This document shows positions 32,637-41,861 of a stretch of 52,890 nucleotides of DNA, in pieces. Numbering within the stretch: the stretch's first letter is position 1; the number at the start of each line of letters is the position of its first letter. The position numbers and the translations under genes were made by a program. The stretch is from Pseudomonadales bacterium. GTDB lineage: Bacteria; Pseudomonadota; Gammaproteobacteria; Pseudomonadales; Azotimanducaceae. Under the pieces are notes generated by a model. The model was given only the letters and a program-made list of their open reading frames with translations, was not told the DNA's origin and did not search any database. Location: positions 1 through 52,890 of the forward strand of contig JAESSY010000108.1 in the NCBI GenBank assembly GCA_016763855.1, given 5' to 3'.

Positions 32637-34772
32637 TCATCCATTCTCTCCAATAGATGCGATTATGGTTATCTGTTTGTCTTCTGGAATTTCTTGATAA
32701 GAAAGGACATTTAAAGTCGGTAAGCTACCGCGGGTAAACCGATACAGCGCTGGGCGGATTTGAGGGGATACCAATAGAATAACTGCTCCACCACTTGTTT
32801 CCTGCCGCTGCACTACTTCCGCAAGGGAGCTATGCAGCTTTTCTGCCATGCTTGGCTCCAGAACCATATCTTCTGAATCCCCACCATTTGCCTGTCTCGC
32901 TTGTTGTACTGACTTATGAATGATTTGTTCCAGCGCAGGATCTAAGGTGATCACTGGCACCTCATCACTTCCATCCAATAATTGGTGAATAATCACTCTG
33001 GATAAAGCTACGCGCGTGAAAGCGAGTAAGGACTCAGGATCTTTTAATTTACTGGCGACTAGAGCTTCCGCTATGGTCCGAAGATCTCTAACCGGTACGC
33101 CTTCTCGCAAAAGTCTTTGTAGAACTGCCAACAAGCCACCGAGAGAAACAACATTCGGAATGAGTTCTTCTACTAATTTAGGACAACTCTCAGACAATAA
33201 ATTGAGCATCTGTTGCGCTTCTTCGTGACCCAATAACTGCGCCGCCTGCGTGCTCATCACTTGATTCAGATGTGTCGCTATAACAGTCCCTGGATCGACA
33301 ACCGTATAACCCAAGGTCTGAGCATGATCTTTTTGCGATGGCTCAATCCACACGGCATCCAGCCCAAATGCTGGATCCTTCGTTTCAATACCGTCAAGCG
33401 GGCCAAATACTTGGCCTGGATTGATGGCCATTTCTCTATCCTGATGCACAACGCCTTCGCCTGATGTCACGCCCAAAAGTGTTAAGCGATAAGCATTGGG
33501 CAACAGTTCCAAATTGTCACGAATATGGACAGAGGGCATCAGAAAACCTAACTCCTGGGATAGCTTTTTCCTTACGCCCTTGATCCTCCCTAATAACTCT
33601 CCACCTTGAGATTTATCTACGAGCGGAATTAATCGGTAACCTACTTCAAGCCCCACCATGTCCACGGGTGCAACATCGCTCCATCCTAATTCTTTGGGTT
33701 CGACACTGGCGCCATCTTCAGCTAAATCTTTAGGAGCGGTAATATCTATTTCATCAATATTTTGACGCATGTGGTAAATAAAGTAGGCGGCCATAGCCGC
33801 TGAGAGACCCAACCCAAGAAAGACCAGATGAGGCATACCGGGAATCATACCCATAATAATCAGGACACTTGAGGCCACCGCTAGAGCCTTGGGATCACCA
33901 AACATTTGTTTAATCACCTGAGAACCCAGATCTTGTAATGAATTGTCTCGCGTCACCATGATTGCCGAGGCAGTGGAAAGTAATAGCGAAGGAATTTGAG
34001 CCACAAGCCCATCACCAATAGTGAGTAAAGAATACTTTTCCACAGCTTCGCTAAAAGGCAAGTCATGCTGTGCCATACCTATTGCAAGACCACCCACAAT
34101 ATTTACCGCAAGGATTAACATAGCGGCTACAGCATCGCCACGGACAAACTTACTGGCACCATCCATTGCACCATAAAAATCAGCTTCCGAGGAGACATCG
34201 GTCCGACGTCTTTGTGCTTCGTCTTGATCGATCATGCCCGCGTTCAAGTCGGCGTCAATGGCCATTTGCTTGCCTGGCATCGCATCCAAGGTGAAACGCG
34301 CACTCACTTCAGAGATTCGTCCCGCACCTTTGGTAACCACGACAAAGTTAATGATGACCAGAATTAAAAATACCACCAGTCCCACGACATAATTACCACC
34401 CACAACGACTTCACCGAAGGCCTGAATTACCTTTCCTGCTGCATCACCCCCATTATGTCCTTCTAACAAGACCACTCGTGTAGATGCAACATTGAGAGAT
34501 AATCTAAGTAGAGTTGCGACGAGCAGAATGGTTGGAAAGAGTGCAAAGTCCAAAGGTCTGGCGGCGTAGACACAGACGAGTAACACGACTAGGGCCATCG
34601 CAATATTGAATGTGAAGAGTAAATCCAAAAGAAATGTAGGTACCGGCAAGGTCATCATTGCCAGTATAATGAGCAACAATTGTGGTACGCCTAGGCCACT
34701 GTGCCGCACACTGCTTATCGTATCTACGAGGGCAGTTCGGTTTAACCCTAGAGCTGTGGTGTTTATCGCCAT
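32637..34772 (-). CDS. flhA: Flagellar export gate protein FlhA
   Basis: 711 residues. Seen: about eight membrane helices in the first 330 residues, AKGAGRISEVSARFTLDAMPGKQMAID in two parts (cytoplasmic loop) and a large C-terminal cytoplasmic domain with AFGLDAVWIEPSQKDHA and LRTIAEAL. FlhA forms the nonameric ring receiving substrates and chaperones. It has its own sigma-54-like promoter and starts the flhA-flhF-flhG-fliA group. Confidence 0.97.
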   Translation of the reverse strand: MAINTTALGLNRTALVDTISSVRHSGLGVPQLLLIILAMMTLPVPTFLLDLLFTFNIAMALVVLLVCVYAARPLDFALFPTILLVATLLRLSLNVASTRVVLLEGHNGGDAAGKVIQAFGEVVVGGNYVVGLVVFLILVIINFVVVTKGAGRISEVSARFTLDAMPGKQMAIDADLNAGMIDQDEAQRRRTDVSSEADFYGAMDGASKFVRGDAVAAMLILAVNIVGGLAIGMAQHDLPFSEAVEKYSLLTIGDGLVAQIPSLLLSTASAIMVTRDNSLQDLGSQVIKQMFGDPKALAVASSVLIIMGMIPGMPHLVFLGLGLSAAMAAYFIYHMRQNIDEIDITAPKDLAEDGASVEPKELGWSDVAPVDMVGLEVGYRLIPLVDKSQGGELLGRIKGVRKKLSQELGFLMPSVHIRDNLELLPNAYRLTLLGVTSGEGVVHQDREMAINPGQVFGPLDGIETKDPAFGLDAVWIEPSQKDHAQTLGYTVVDPGTVIATHLNQVMSTQAAQLLGHEEAQQMLNLLSESCPKLVEELIPNVVSLGGLLAVLQRLLREGVPVRDLRTIAEALVASKLKDPESLLAFTRVALSRVIIHQLLDGSDEVPVITLDPALEQIIHKSVQQARQANGGDSEDMVLEPSMAEKLHSSLAEVVQRQETSGGAVILLVSPQIRPALYRFTRGSLPTLNVLSYQEIPEDKQITIIASIGENG

Positions 34773-34895
34773 CTACTTCTCACGTCCATTTGTGTTGAAT
34801 AGAACAATTTTGTCACTCTAAATTAATCGCTACTCAAAATTGATCGCCGGAAAAATGACTATTTCCAGTTTGTAATCCATTAATGTAAAAATAAT

Positions 34896-34910
34896 GCAAG
34901 AAACTGTCCA
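34896..34910 (-). promoter_or_regulatory. Sigma-54-type promoter of flhA
   Basis: Minus strand TGGACA, 5 bases, TTGC. The invariant GG and GC are 10 bases apart as required. It lies about 125 bp upstream of flhA and just beyond the 27-codon tail that follows the flhB stop. Confidence 0.5.
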
Positions 34911-35010
34911 ACTTTTGTTTTCTCATCTACACCCTGCCATTAGCCAAATCGACAAACTCCTTAGGGATATTAAGTGTACCGATATCAGTAGGTGGCACCC
35001 CGCCTCCATT

Positions 35011-36075
35011 CTAAAATTGTTTAAGTTGAAAAATGTATGCCAATATCTTCGCCACGGCAACATAAAGCCCCTTAGGAATATATTGTCCAATCTCCGTAGA
35101 GTAATAAAGTGAACGTGCCAAAATGGGATAGCTAACAATCGGTATCTTATTTGCCTTCGCAACCTCTCTTATCAAAGACGCGACATTATCAACGCCTTTG
35201 GCTACCAATTTCGGCGAGCCCATATCAACAGCATCGTATTTTAAGGCAATCGCAAAGTGAGTTGGGTTAGTAATAATCACATCGGCGTCAGGCACTTCCG
35301 TCATCATTCGCCCTCTGGCCATTTCCTGTTGAACCTGACGAATTCGACTTTTTACTTCTGGTTTACCTTCTGTATTTTTCATCTCATCTTTCACCTCCTG
35401 ACGCGTCATCTTCAACTTTTCTGCGTGGTCATATATTTGAAAAGGTACGTCAACAAGTGCAATGATCAAGATAGACAGGCTCATTAAAAGAAAAGAAATA
35501 ACCAGTGTGTAAGCTGCCTGGGGTATAGCAACATCTACACTCTGATGACCCAACAGTTCTAGTGTCGGTGTATTCCACTGCAATATCGTTACCGCTGCTG
35601 CAGCGACCACCAAGAATTTCGCTAACGCTTTAACTAATTCCATCAATGCCTGAAGAGAAAACATTCTCTTTAGGCCTTTTGGGAAACTCATGCGACTCCA
35701 TTTAGGCGCCATCGCTTGAGGCGAAACCAACATGCCCCCCATAGACAGAGGGCCCACGAAGGCCGCAACTAAAGTGAGCAAGAAAAAAGGAATGGTGATT
35801 TTTATTGCATCAATTCCTGACTTTGAAAAATGAATGCCCAATTGATTGGAATCAAAAATAGTTTCACGATCTAAGATAAAGTTATACCTGAAAAGCGCTA
35901 AGCCACCTTCATAAAAATTAGCCCCAAAAAACAAAAGCCCCAAAGACCCCGCCATCAAAACCAGTAATGTATTGAGCTCTCTTGAGCGCGCAATCTGCCC
36001 ATCGTCCTTCGCCTTTTCAAGTTTTTTGGCGGTGGGTTCCTCGGTTTTTTCTTGTGCACTTTCTTCTTCAGCCAT
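35011..36075 (-). CDS. flhB: Flagellar export switch protein FlhB, C-terminus cut by TAG
   Basis: 354 residues, somewhat short. Seen: the N-terminal EKTEEPTAKKLEKAKDDGQI, four membrane segments, the self-cleaving loop N-P-T-H in VIITNPTHFAIALKY, and the switch domain to AYIFQLKQF. The stop is TAG at 35011-35013, after which the same frame reads NGGGVPPTDIGTLNIPKEF and on to a TAG at 34927-34929. That tail looks like the variable FlhB C-terminus. Export and cleavage parts are intact, so FlhB is probably functional but shortened by about 27 residues. Confidence 0.93.
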   Translation of the reverse strand: MAEEESAQEKTEEPTAKKLEKAKDDGQIARSRELNTLLVLMAGSLGLLFFGANFYEGGLALFRYNFILDRETIFDSNQLGIHFSKSGIDAIKITIPFFLLTLVAAFVGPLSMGGMLVSPQAMAPKWSRMSFPKGLKRMFSLQALMELVKALAKFLVVAAAAVTILQWNTPTLELLGHQSVDVAIPQAAYTLVISFLLMSLSILIIALVDVPFQIYDHAEKLKMTRQEVKDEMKNTEGKPEVKSRIRQVQQEMARGRMMTEVPDADVIITNPTHFAIALKYDAVDMGSPKLVAKGVDNVASLIREVAKANKIPIVSYPILARSLYYSTEIGQYIPKGLYVAVAKILAYIFQLKQF

Positions 36076-36082
36076 TTTTCAA

Positions 36083-36150
36083 CATCCGATATTTTATTAC
36101 ACTGCCTTCTTCATCCATTTTCCGCATTCAATATTTTATTGCATTACCTG
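36083..36150. repeat. Imperfect direct repeat between fliR and flhB
   Basis: Two 26-bp copies at 36083-36108 and 36125-36150 share about 20 positions, including ATATTTTATT and CCT. They fill most of the 84-bp gap. Duplicated leader sequence is the simplest reading; a binding site is possible. Confidence 0.5.
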
Positions 36151-36159
36151 ACAAACCAT

Positions 36160-36936
36160 TCATGGTTTGAGTGTATAAATATTTTTCAACAAGCTTAAGC
36201 ATTCTGAAACCAGCGTATTGTATTGAGGCAAGAAACCAGACAACCCAAGCCAGAGAATAATCAGACCCATCAACATGGTAAAAGGGAAACCAAGTGAAAA
36301 AACGTTAAGTTGTGGCGCTGCGCGCGTCATAATCCCAAAGGCAAAATTGATGATGAGTATGGCTGTCACAGCAGGTAAAGCGACAAACAAAGCACTGGCA
36401 AACAACCAGCTACCGGAAGCGGCAATATGATAGATGCCATTAAACTGCCATTCAGCACTAACGGGTAAAATTCGGAAGCTTTCAACGAGCACTTCAATAG
36501 CTACCAAATGCCCATTCATTGCCATAAAAACGAGAGTTGTTAGCATCAAGTAAAATTGACTGATGATCGCAACGGTGACGCCATTGGCAGGATCAACCAT
36601 AGAAGCAAAGCCAAGGCCCATTTGCATGGCAATCATTTGACCGGCGAGAATGAAAATCTGAAACAATATTTGTATCAGAAATGCCATCGAGATACCGATT
36701 ACCAACTGTTCAGCGGCAATAACATAAGTTTGAACTGAAAGTAAATCAACTTGTGGCATTGGGGGTAATGTGGGCATAACGGTAAAGGTTATTAATGTAA
36801 CTAATCCAGCCCGAACATAAGGGGACACGAGTCTTGAGCCGATAACCGGCATCACAAGGAAGAACCCACTGATACGGATAAAGGGCCAGAGAAAATTGCT
36901 TAGCCAGAGCATCATCTGTGCTTCGTTAATATTCAT
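36160..36936 (-). CDS. fliR: Flagellar export gate protein FliR
   Basis: 258 residues with about six hydrophobic helices. Seen: LWPFIRISGFFLVMPVIGSR, AGQMIAMQMGLGFASMVDP and the GIMTRAAPQLNVFSLGFP region. FliR joins FliP and FliQ in the helical export gate. It follows fliQ by 35 bp and precedes flhB by 84 bp. Confidence 0.96.
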   Translation of the reverse strand: MNINEAQMMLWLSNFLWPFIRISGFFLVMPVIGSRLVSPYVRAGLVTLITFTVMPTLPPMPQVDLLSVQTYVIAAEQLVIGISMAFLIQILFQIFILAGQMIAMQMGLGFASMVDPANGVTVAIISQFYLMLTTLVFMAMNGHLVAIEVLVESFRILPVSAEWQFNGIYHIAASGSWLFASALFVALPAVTAILIINFAFGIMTRAAPQLNVFSLGFPFTMLMGLIILWLGLSGFLPQYNTLVSECLSLLKNIYTLKP

Positions 36937-36971
36937 CCATTGATCCTGGCACTACCTGGAATCGCATCCGC

Positions 36972-37241
36972 CTATCCGATGATAATAGGCACACTGGTGA
37001 TTAATTCCCGAGCATGCTCCATGAGCATACTGAGTATCCAGGGCCCAAGAATCATAATCGTTACTAGGGTGACTAATAATCGGGGCAAAAAACTTAAAGT
37101 TTGTTCATTAATCTGAGTCGCTGCTTGAAACATACTAACAACCAAACCAACGATTAAACTGGGAATAATTAATACCGCAACGATAAGCACGATAAGCATT
37201 AACGCATCTTTAAATATTCCCAATATAACTTCTGGTGTCAT
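36972..37241 (-). CDS. fliQ: Flagellar export gate protein FliQ
   Basis: 89 residues, the standard length, with two hydrophobic hairpin segments. Seen: VGLVVSMFQAATQINEQTLS in the turn and LPRLLVTLVTIMILGPW in the second helix. It assembles with FliP and FliR. Confidence 0.95.
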   Translation of the reverse strand: MTPEVILGIFKDALMLIVLIVAVLIIPSLIVGLVVSMFQAATQINEQTLSFLPRLLVTLVTIMILGPWILSMLMEHARELITSVPIIIG

Positions 37242-37307
37242 CTTATCTCCGCAACTTCTTCATTAGAATTTCTTAAACCCACGCCCACTTCAACATCATC
37301 GCTATCG

Positions 37308-38114
37308 TCACATTCCAAAACTACCTGCTAGCGATCCAATGACCATCGCCCATCCATCAACCAGAATGAACAGCATTAATTTAAAAGGCAGCGAAATAAT
37401 AGTGGGGGATAACATCATCATGCCCATAGACATCAGTACACTTGCGACAACAAGGTCAATAATTAGAAAGGGTATAAACAAGAGAAATCCGATCTGAAAT
37501 GCAGTTTTTAACTCACTGGTGACAAATGCAGGAGCTAAGATAAAGAAATCGACATCCCTTTGAGTTTGGGGTTTTTCAGATTCGGAAATTTTAAGAAAGA
37601 GCGCCAGATCATCTTCTCTGGTTTGTGCCAACATAAATCGGTGAAAGGGATCAGATGCAGCTTTTACCGCTTCAAGAGGACTTATTTCTTCCGCAAGATA
37701 GGGTTGCAATCCTATCTCATTTGCTTCCCTTAGCACTGGCTGCATAATGAAAATACTCAAAAACAAGGCCAATCCGATCAAAATCTGATTGGAAGGTGTT
37801 TGTTGCAAACCCAGTGCCTGCCGAAGTATGGCAAAGACAATAATAATGCGAGTAAACGCTGTCATCATCATGACGATGGAAGGTAGAAGCGTCAGTGCTG
37901 TCATCACAGCAAGTATTTGAAGGGTTACTGTATAGGTGCCGCCATCTTCAGTTGCCTGAAATGCAACTGCGGGAATGCCAAGTTGCGCTCCTTTACCTGA
38001 GAAGAAATCTGACGCCGCCTCTGTAAATGCAGTGTCTGCGGCATCTGCGTTTTCTGAATAGGCAAGATCAGTTACGCACAAGCTAAGAAAAATAAGGAAT
38101 AGTATTCGGTTCAT
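37308..38114 (-). CDS. fliP: Flagellar export gate protein FliP
   Basis: 268 residues from the ATG at 38112-38114. A TTG seven codons upstream is also possible, but AGAGG sits about 8 bp before this ATG. Seen: a signal peptide ([20 protein letters not shown]), [35 protein letters not shown] and [21 protein letters not shown]. FliP forms the core of the export gate. Confidence 0.94.
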   Translation of the reverse strand: MNRILFLIFLSLCVTDLAYSENADAADTAFTEAASDFFSGKGAQLGIPAVAFQATEDGGTYTVTLQILAVMTALTLLPSIVMMMTAFTRIIIVFAILRQALGLQQTPSNQILIGLALFLSIFIMQPVLREANEIGLQPYLAEEISPLEAVKAASDPFHRFMLAQTREDDLALFLKISESEKPQTQRDVDFFILAPAFVTSELKTAFQIGFLLFIPFLIIDLVVASVLMSMGMMMLSPTIISLPFKLMLFILVDGWAMVIGSLAGSFGM

Positions 38115-38137
38115 CCATAAACCTCTGTGTATCAACC

Positions 38138-38464
38138 CTAATTTGGGGATTGAGTCATAATCTCTTTAAGTTTATCTTGAAAAGTATCTAAATCCGCTTC
38201 ATCAGACCTGACTATTGCTTCATCAAATGATTGAATTTTTTCGATTTTTTCAGGACTAACACCAAGCAAAATTTGTTGCTTGTCCCCTATCTGAATAAGC
38301 ACAAGCTTCTCTTTTAAACCGAGAGAGAGACTGGCCACTATTCTAATAGGGCCTTGTGTCTGAAAACCCACCGTTTTCATCTTTTTTAGTAAATAAGCGC
38401 CACAAAGTATAAGGCCCACGATAATGCTCAGATACATCGAAACTTGGATAATATTATCCTGCAT
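38138..38464 (-). CDS. fliO: Flagellar export gate assembly protein FliO
   Basis: 108 residues. Seen: one membrane helix at residues 10-27 ([18 protein letters not shown]) and a small cytoplasmic domain with [22 protein letters not shown] and [10 protein letters not shown]. FliO helps assemble FliP. It is placed between fliN and fliP as expected. Confidence 0.92.
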   Translation of the reverse strand: MQDNIIQVSMYLSIIVGLILCGAYLLKKMKTVGFQTQGPIRIVASLSLGLKEKLVLIQIGDKQQILLGVSPEKIEKIQSFDEAIVRSDEADLDTFQDKLKEIMTQSPN

Positions 38465-38469
38465 GAGAA

Positions 38470-38943
38470 CTATCCTAATCCCCGTATACGTTCTGCAGCA
38501 CTGATGACATCTGTTAGTCGAATACCGAATTTTTCATTCACCACAACGACTTCTCCGTGTGCTATAAGGGTATTGTTTACTAGAACATCCAAAGGCTCTC
38601 CTGCCATCCTATCTAACTCAATGACAGAACCCTGATTAAGCTGCAACAAATTTCTAATACTGATAGGCGTGTTACCAACAACCATAGAGATTGAAACTGG
38701 TATATCAAGAATGACCTCAAGATCTGGATTTTCACCATCAAAAGTTGATGGCGGGGCAGCCTCATCAACCAATTCTTCTAGCTCAGGGGTCGCTGCATTC
38801 TCAAATTCATCTTGCTCTTCCATAGCAGCTGCCCATGGATCCTCCTCATCTTCAGATCCATCTTTTAATCCATCTACAGCGGCATTTTCTTGGCCCGCAT
38901 CTTCTCCAAGTGCGTCATTTATGATGTCATCTTCATCACTCAT
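38470..38943 (-). CDS. fliN: Flagellar motor switch protein FliN
   Basis: 157 residues: a long acidic N-terminal region (to about 75) and a C-terminal SpoA domain with LDIPVSISMVVGNTPISIRN, GSVIELDRMAGEPLDVLVNN and NEKFGIRLTDVIS. FliN forms the lower C-ring with FliM and helps load export substrates. Confidence 0.95.
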   Translation of the reverse strand: MSDEDDIINDALGEDAGQENAAVDGLKDGSEDEEDPWAAAMEEQDEFENAATPELEELVDEAAPPSTFDGENPDLEVILDIPVSISMVVGNTPISIRNLLQLNQGSVIELDRMAGEPLDVLVNNTLIAHGEVVVVNEKFGIRLTDVISAAERIRGLG

Positions 38944-39013
38944 AGATACTCCATTACTCTGTTGTTAGCTTCCTGGCTTCATCTCGCGTCATTTTTTACT
39001 CGTATCATTGCTT

Positions 39014-39976
39014 TCACTTCACGGGATCCATAATTTTGAATGCGAGATTCCCATTTCTATTACCCAACATTGTCTTAAACATCGGCACTTCGTTTGCAGT
39101 GAGAACAAATTCATTCTGCATTTCAATCGGTATGACATCTCCTGGAGCCAGATCTACAAGATCCCGCAGCATTATTTTTCTTTCAGCCACTTTACAATTC
39201 AAATTTACATCACAATTCAGTACTTCTTTTCGAAGAGATTTCTCCCAGCGATCATCAATATCATTGACATCACTTTGTACGCCTGCATCCAATTGCTCTC
39301 TGATAGGCTCAAGCATGGAGTAGGGAAAAGTAATATGGAGATCTCCTCCACCACCATCTAACTCAATATGAAAGGAATTGACGACAACCACTTCGCTTGG
39401 ACTGACAATATTGGCCAAAGAAGGGTTTACTTCGGAACTGACATATTCGAAATCTACTGGCATGATATTTGCCCAGGCATCTTTCATATCAGAAAATACT
39501 TGTTTCAACACAAGTTGAACAACACGCAACTCAGTGGGTGTGAATTCACGACCTTCTATTTTGGCATGTCTTCCATCTCCGCCAAAAAAGTTATCTACTA
39601 ATTTAAAAACAAGTTTGGCATCCAAGATAAAAAGCGCAGTACCCCTTAGCGGTCTTACTTTAACTAAATTGAGACTTGTGGGTACGTAGAGGGTGTGTAC
39701 ATATTCGCCGAATTTGATTATCTGAATACCACCAACAGCAACGTCCGCACTATGGCGCAACAAATTGAACAAGCTAATACGGGTATAGCGCGCAAATCTT
39801 TCGTTGATCATTTCCAGCGTCGGCATGCGACCACGAACGATCCTATCCTGGCTAGTTAGATCCCAGTTTTTTGTTCCTTCTTGATCTTCATCGTGTTCGG
39901 TTTCTACATCACCGTCATCCACTCCATGTAAGAGTGCATCGATCTCATCCTGAGATAGTAAATCCTGTACTGACAT
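39014..39976 (-). CDS. fliM: Flagellar motor switch protein FliM
   Basis: 320 residues. Seen: the N-terminal CheY-binding peptide LLSQDEIDALLHGV, the GGxG-like middle domain with FARYTRISLFNLLRH and KLVFKLVDNFFGGDG, and a C-terminal SpoA domain. It senses CheY-P to switch rotation. Two CheY proteins in the window could compete for it. Confidence 0.97.
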   Translation of the reverse strand: MSVQDLLSQDEIDALLHGVDDGDVETEHDEDQEGTKNWDLTSQDRIVRGRMPTLEMINERFARYTRISLFNLLRHSADVAVGGIQIIKFGEYVHTLYVPTSLNLVKVRPLRGTALFILDAKLVFKLVDNFFGGDGRHAKIEGREFTPTELRVVQLVLKQVFSDMKDAWANIMPVDFEYVSSEVNPSLANIVSPSEVVVVNSFHIELDGGGGDLHITFPYSMLEPIREQLDAGVQSDVNDIDDRWEKSLRKEVLNCDVNLNCKVAERKIMLRDLVDLAPGDVIPIEMQNEFVLTANEVPMFKTMLGNRNGNLAFKIMDPVK

Positions 39977-39998
39977 ATTTATCTAGACCAATATTTTG

Positions 39999-40526
39999 TT
40001 ACTGCATTACAGATTGTGTGAAAAGTACCTTCTCTATACCACCGACTTCAGCTTCTTCTTCCAGTATCGCGTCAACTGCCGCAATAGCTGCAAGCCTGAG
40101 TGTTTCTTTTCCTTCTGCGGTCTGCAGCTCAAGATAATCTGCATCTGCAAAAAGCATCACTAAGGCATTAACAATCAAGGGTTGATGCGTGACCAGCGCA
40201 GAGACTACTTCCTCGCTTCGTGTAACCAAAGTCACTTCGACCTGCATATAGCGCTGTCGATTATTGGCACTAAAGGTTGTTCTGAAGGCAGGTCTGATTC
40301 TGTGATAAATTGCTACAGCACGATCTTCATCAAATGCATCTACCTCTGCATCACCGTCAGAACCCTCCGAAACCTCTTCTTCACCCATCATGAAATACCA
40401 ATAGGCTCCGCCACCAGCGCCACCTAATATCACAACGAGGGCAACAAGCATCAGAATAAGTTTCAACTTACTCTTGGGTTTACCTTCTTCTGTTTCATCT
40501 TCAGAAATTTCGTTTTCTTCAGCCAT
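39999..40526 (-). CDS. fliL: Flagellar basal body protein FliL
   Basis: 175 residues: an acidic/lysine-rich cytoplasmic start, one membrane helix at about 22-48 (KLKLILMLVALVVILGGAGG) and a periplasmic domain ending in KVLFTQSVMQ. FliL surrounds stators and supports torque. It is the first gene after a sigma-54 promoter. Confidence 0.93.
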   Translation of the reverse strand: MAEENEISEDETEEGKPKSKLKLILMLVALVVILGGAGGGAYWYFMMGEEEVSEGSDGDAEVDAFDEDRAVAIYHRIRPAFRTTFSANNRQRYMQVEVTLVTRSEEVVSALVTHQPLIVNALVMLFADADYLELQTAEGKETLRLAAIAAVDAILEEEAEVGGIEKVLFTQSVMQ

Positions 40527-40563
40527 GTCAAATTTTCGACGCTTAAATTAATAATATTAGTCA

Positions 40564-40579
40564 AGCAATGAGCGTGCCA
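40564..40579 (-). promoter_or_regulatory. Sigma-54 promoter of the fliLMNOPQR-flhB group
   Basis: Minus strand TGGCACGCTCATTGCT matches the consensus TGGCACG, 4 bases, TTGCW in full. It is about 40-55 bp upstream of the fliL start. A FleQ/FlrA-type activator would be needed; none is encoded in the window. Confidence 0.88.
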
Positions 40580-40595
40580 GACCCTGGCGGAATCG

Positions 40596-40617
40596 AAAAA
40601 AAGCATTCATTAATGCT
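40596..40617 (-). terminator. Weak Rho-independent terminator after fliK
   Basis: On the minus strand AGCATT, loop AATG, AATGCT is followed by a run of seven T. The 6-bp stem is AT-rich, so termination may be partial. It lies just upstream of the fliL promoter and separates the fliK and fliL transcripts. Confidence 0.5.
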
Positions 40618-40679
40618 CACCAAGCTTTATCCCACCCACTTTATATAGTGTAGACCCTAATCAAGAGCTAGTCGGACAA

Positions 40680-40709
40680 TGACGCTTCGGCAAGATTGCA
40701 GAAGCGTCA
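40680..40709. repeat. Perfect 9-bp inverted repeat between fliK and fliL
   Basis: TGACGCTTC and GAAGCGTCA flank a 12-base loop, 110 bp beyond the fliK stop. There is no T-run on the minus strand. It could stabilise the fliK mRNA 3' end or be an activator site above the fliL sigma-54 promoter, about 100 bp from it. Confidence 0.5.
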
Positions 40710-40818
40710 AATATCTTCTAAAAATTTGACATCGTTGGATGGGAGTGTAGAAATTTAGAGAGTGAGGATGTTACGCGGGCTTATGCAGAAGTTTGTAATC
40801 CAACAGCGGTTTTTAGGA

Positions 40819-41721
40819 TTATGCATAGTCATCAATAAGCCCAATTTGAATACTCTGTTGTAAGGGAGAATCACTAGCTTGTTGGGACGAATCTACACTC
40901 TCTTCTCCACCGGAGCCTGATTGACTACGCTGATGACTTTCTTCGCCAACATGGCCTTCTGCTAGCGAGAAACCTGATGATTCAAGCATTTCTCTTAGTC
41001 TCGGCATAGCTTGTTCAAGCGCTTCTCTAACTGAAGCAGAATGACTGATAAATTGAACGCTCGCCTGTTCATTATTAAGGTTTACTCGTACTTCTATTGG
41101 ACCTAGTTCAGGAGGCGTTAGCTGTATCCGTGCACTGTTTATACCTTGATTAACTAAGAGAGAAATTCTTCCTGCAAGGGCACTACCCCAATCCGGTGAA
41201 CTCACCTTAGTCGGGATTGATAATTCTGTTTTTAGCAGTGTTGAAAACTTAACTTCATTCAAAGGATTCAATGAGTTTGAATTGGAGTCGGGATCGGATT
41301 TTGCATTACTATTTTCTTTTGTTAAAAGACTCTGAAGTTGTAATCCGGCTTTCTGCCTCAACAACCCAACCTCAAAATTAAGTTCAGCCTTTCCCACCAT
41401 TTGGCCCTTAAGTTGTTTACCAATAAATTCCATACCGGGCACAGGGATAGTTAATTCTCCATGAAAGAGCAGATCCTCAAGTAACGCTTCTCCCGAATTA
41501 CGCACTACCGCATCTTCATCTTCTGACAAAGGCTTGCCGTTTTCCGGTTTTAAGTTGCCGCCTCTATCAGTTTCACCATTAAGTTTTTCATTCTGTTCGG
41601 CAACTTGTTTTTGCTTAGCGATGACCCGGGAAAAATCATTGGGTTTATTATCCTGCTGCACAGGAACAGGAGGTTTAACAGGAGGTACTAATAAATTGTC
41701 ACCCATAATGTTCTGAGTCAT
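40819..41721 (-). CDS. fliK: Flagellar hook-length control protein FliK
   Basis: 300 residues, at the short end for FliK. Seen: a low-complexity N-terminal half and the Flg_hook domain: INSARIQLTPPELGPIEVRV, NEQASVQFISHSASVREAL, MPRLREMLESSGFSL, then a Ser/Gln-rich tail. This is the canonical copy by position (before fliL) and domain. It has its own sigma-54 promoter. Confidence 0.92.
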   Translation of the reverse strand: MTQNIMGDNLLVPPVKPPVPVQQDNKPNDFSRVIAKQKQVAEQNEKLNGETDRGGNLKPENGKPLSEDEDAVVRNSGEALLEDLLFHGELTIPVPGMEFIGKQLKGQMVGKAELNFEVGLLRQKAGLQLQSLLTKENSNAKSDPDSNSNSLNPLNEVKFSTLLKTELSIPTKVSSPDWGSALAGRISLLVNQGINSARIQLTPPELGPIEVRVNLNNEQASVQFISHSASVREALEQAMPRLREMLESSGFSLAEGHVGEESHQRSQSGSGGEESVDSSQQASDSPLQQSIQIGLIDDYA

Positions 41722-41788
41722 ATACTTTACCCAAGTCCTTTAAATACGTTTTCTAATAGATAGCGTTGGTTTATCGACTAAGAAGGTA

Positions 41789-41803
41789 GCAATACCCATG
41801 CCA
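41789..41803 (-). promoter_or_regulatory. Sigma-54 promoter of fliK
   Basis: Minus strand TGGCAT, 5 bases, TTGC, with GG and GC 10 bases apart. Only the last base of TGGCAC differs. It is about 70 bp upstream of the fliK start and within the gap after the HPt gene. Confidence 0.8.
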
Positions 41804-41861
41804 CACAATTAGTTTCGCCAGAGAATTTTTGTAACATTGAGTAATGTAGAAATAAAAAAGA

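Noticed and set aside
34894-35162. ORFs on both strands over the flhA leader
   Set aside because: They lie over the flhB 3' end and the sigma-54 site in other frames; the only meaningful frame is the flhB read-through tail.
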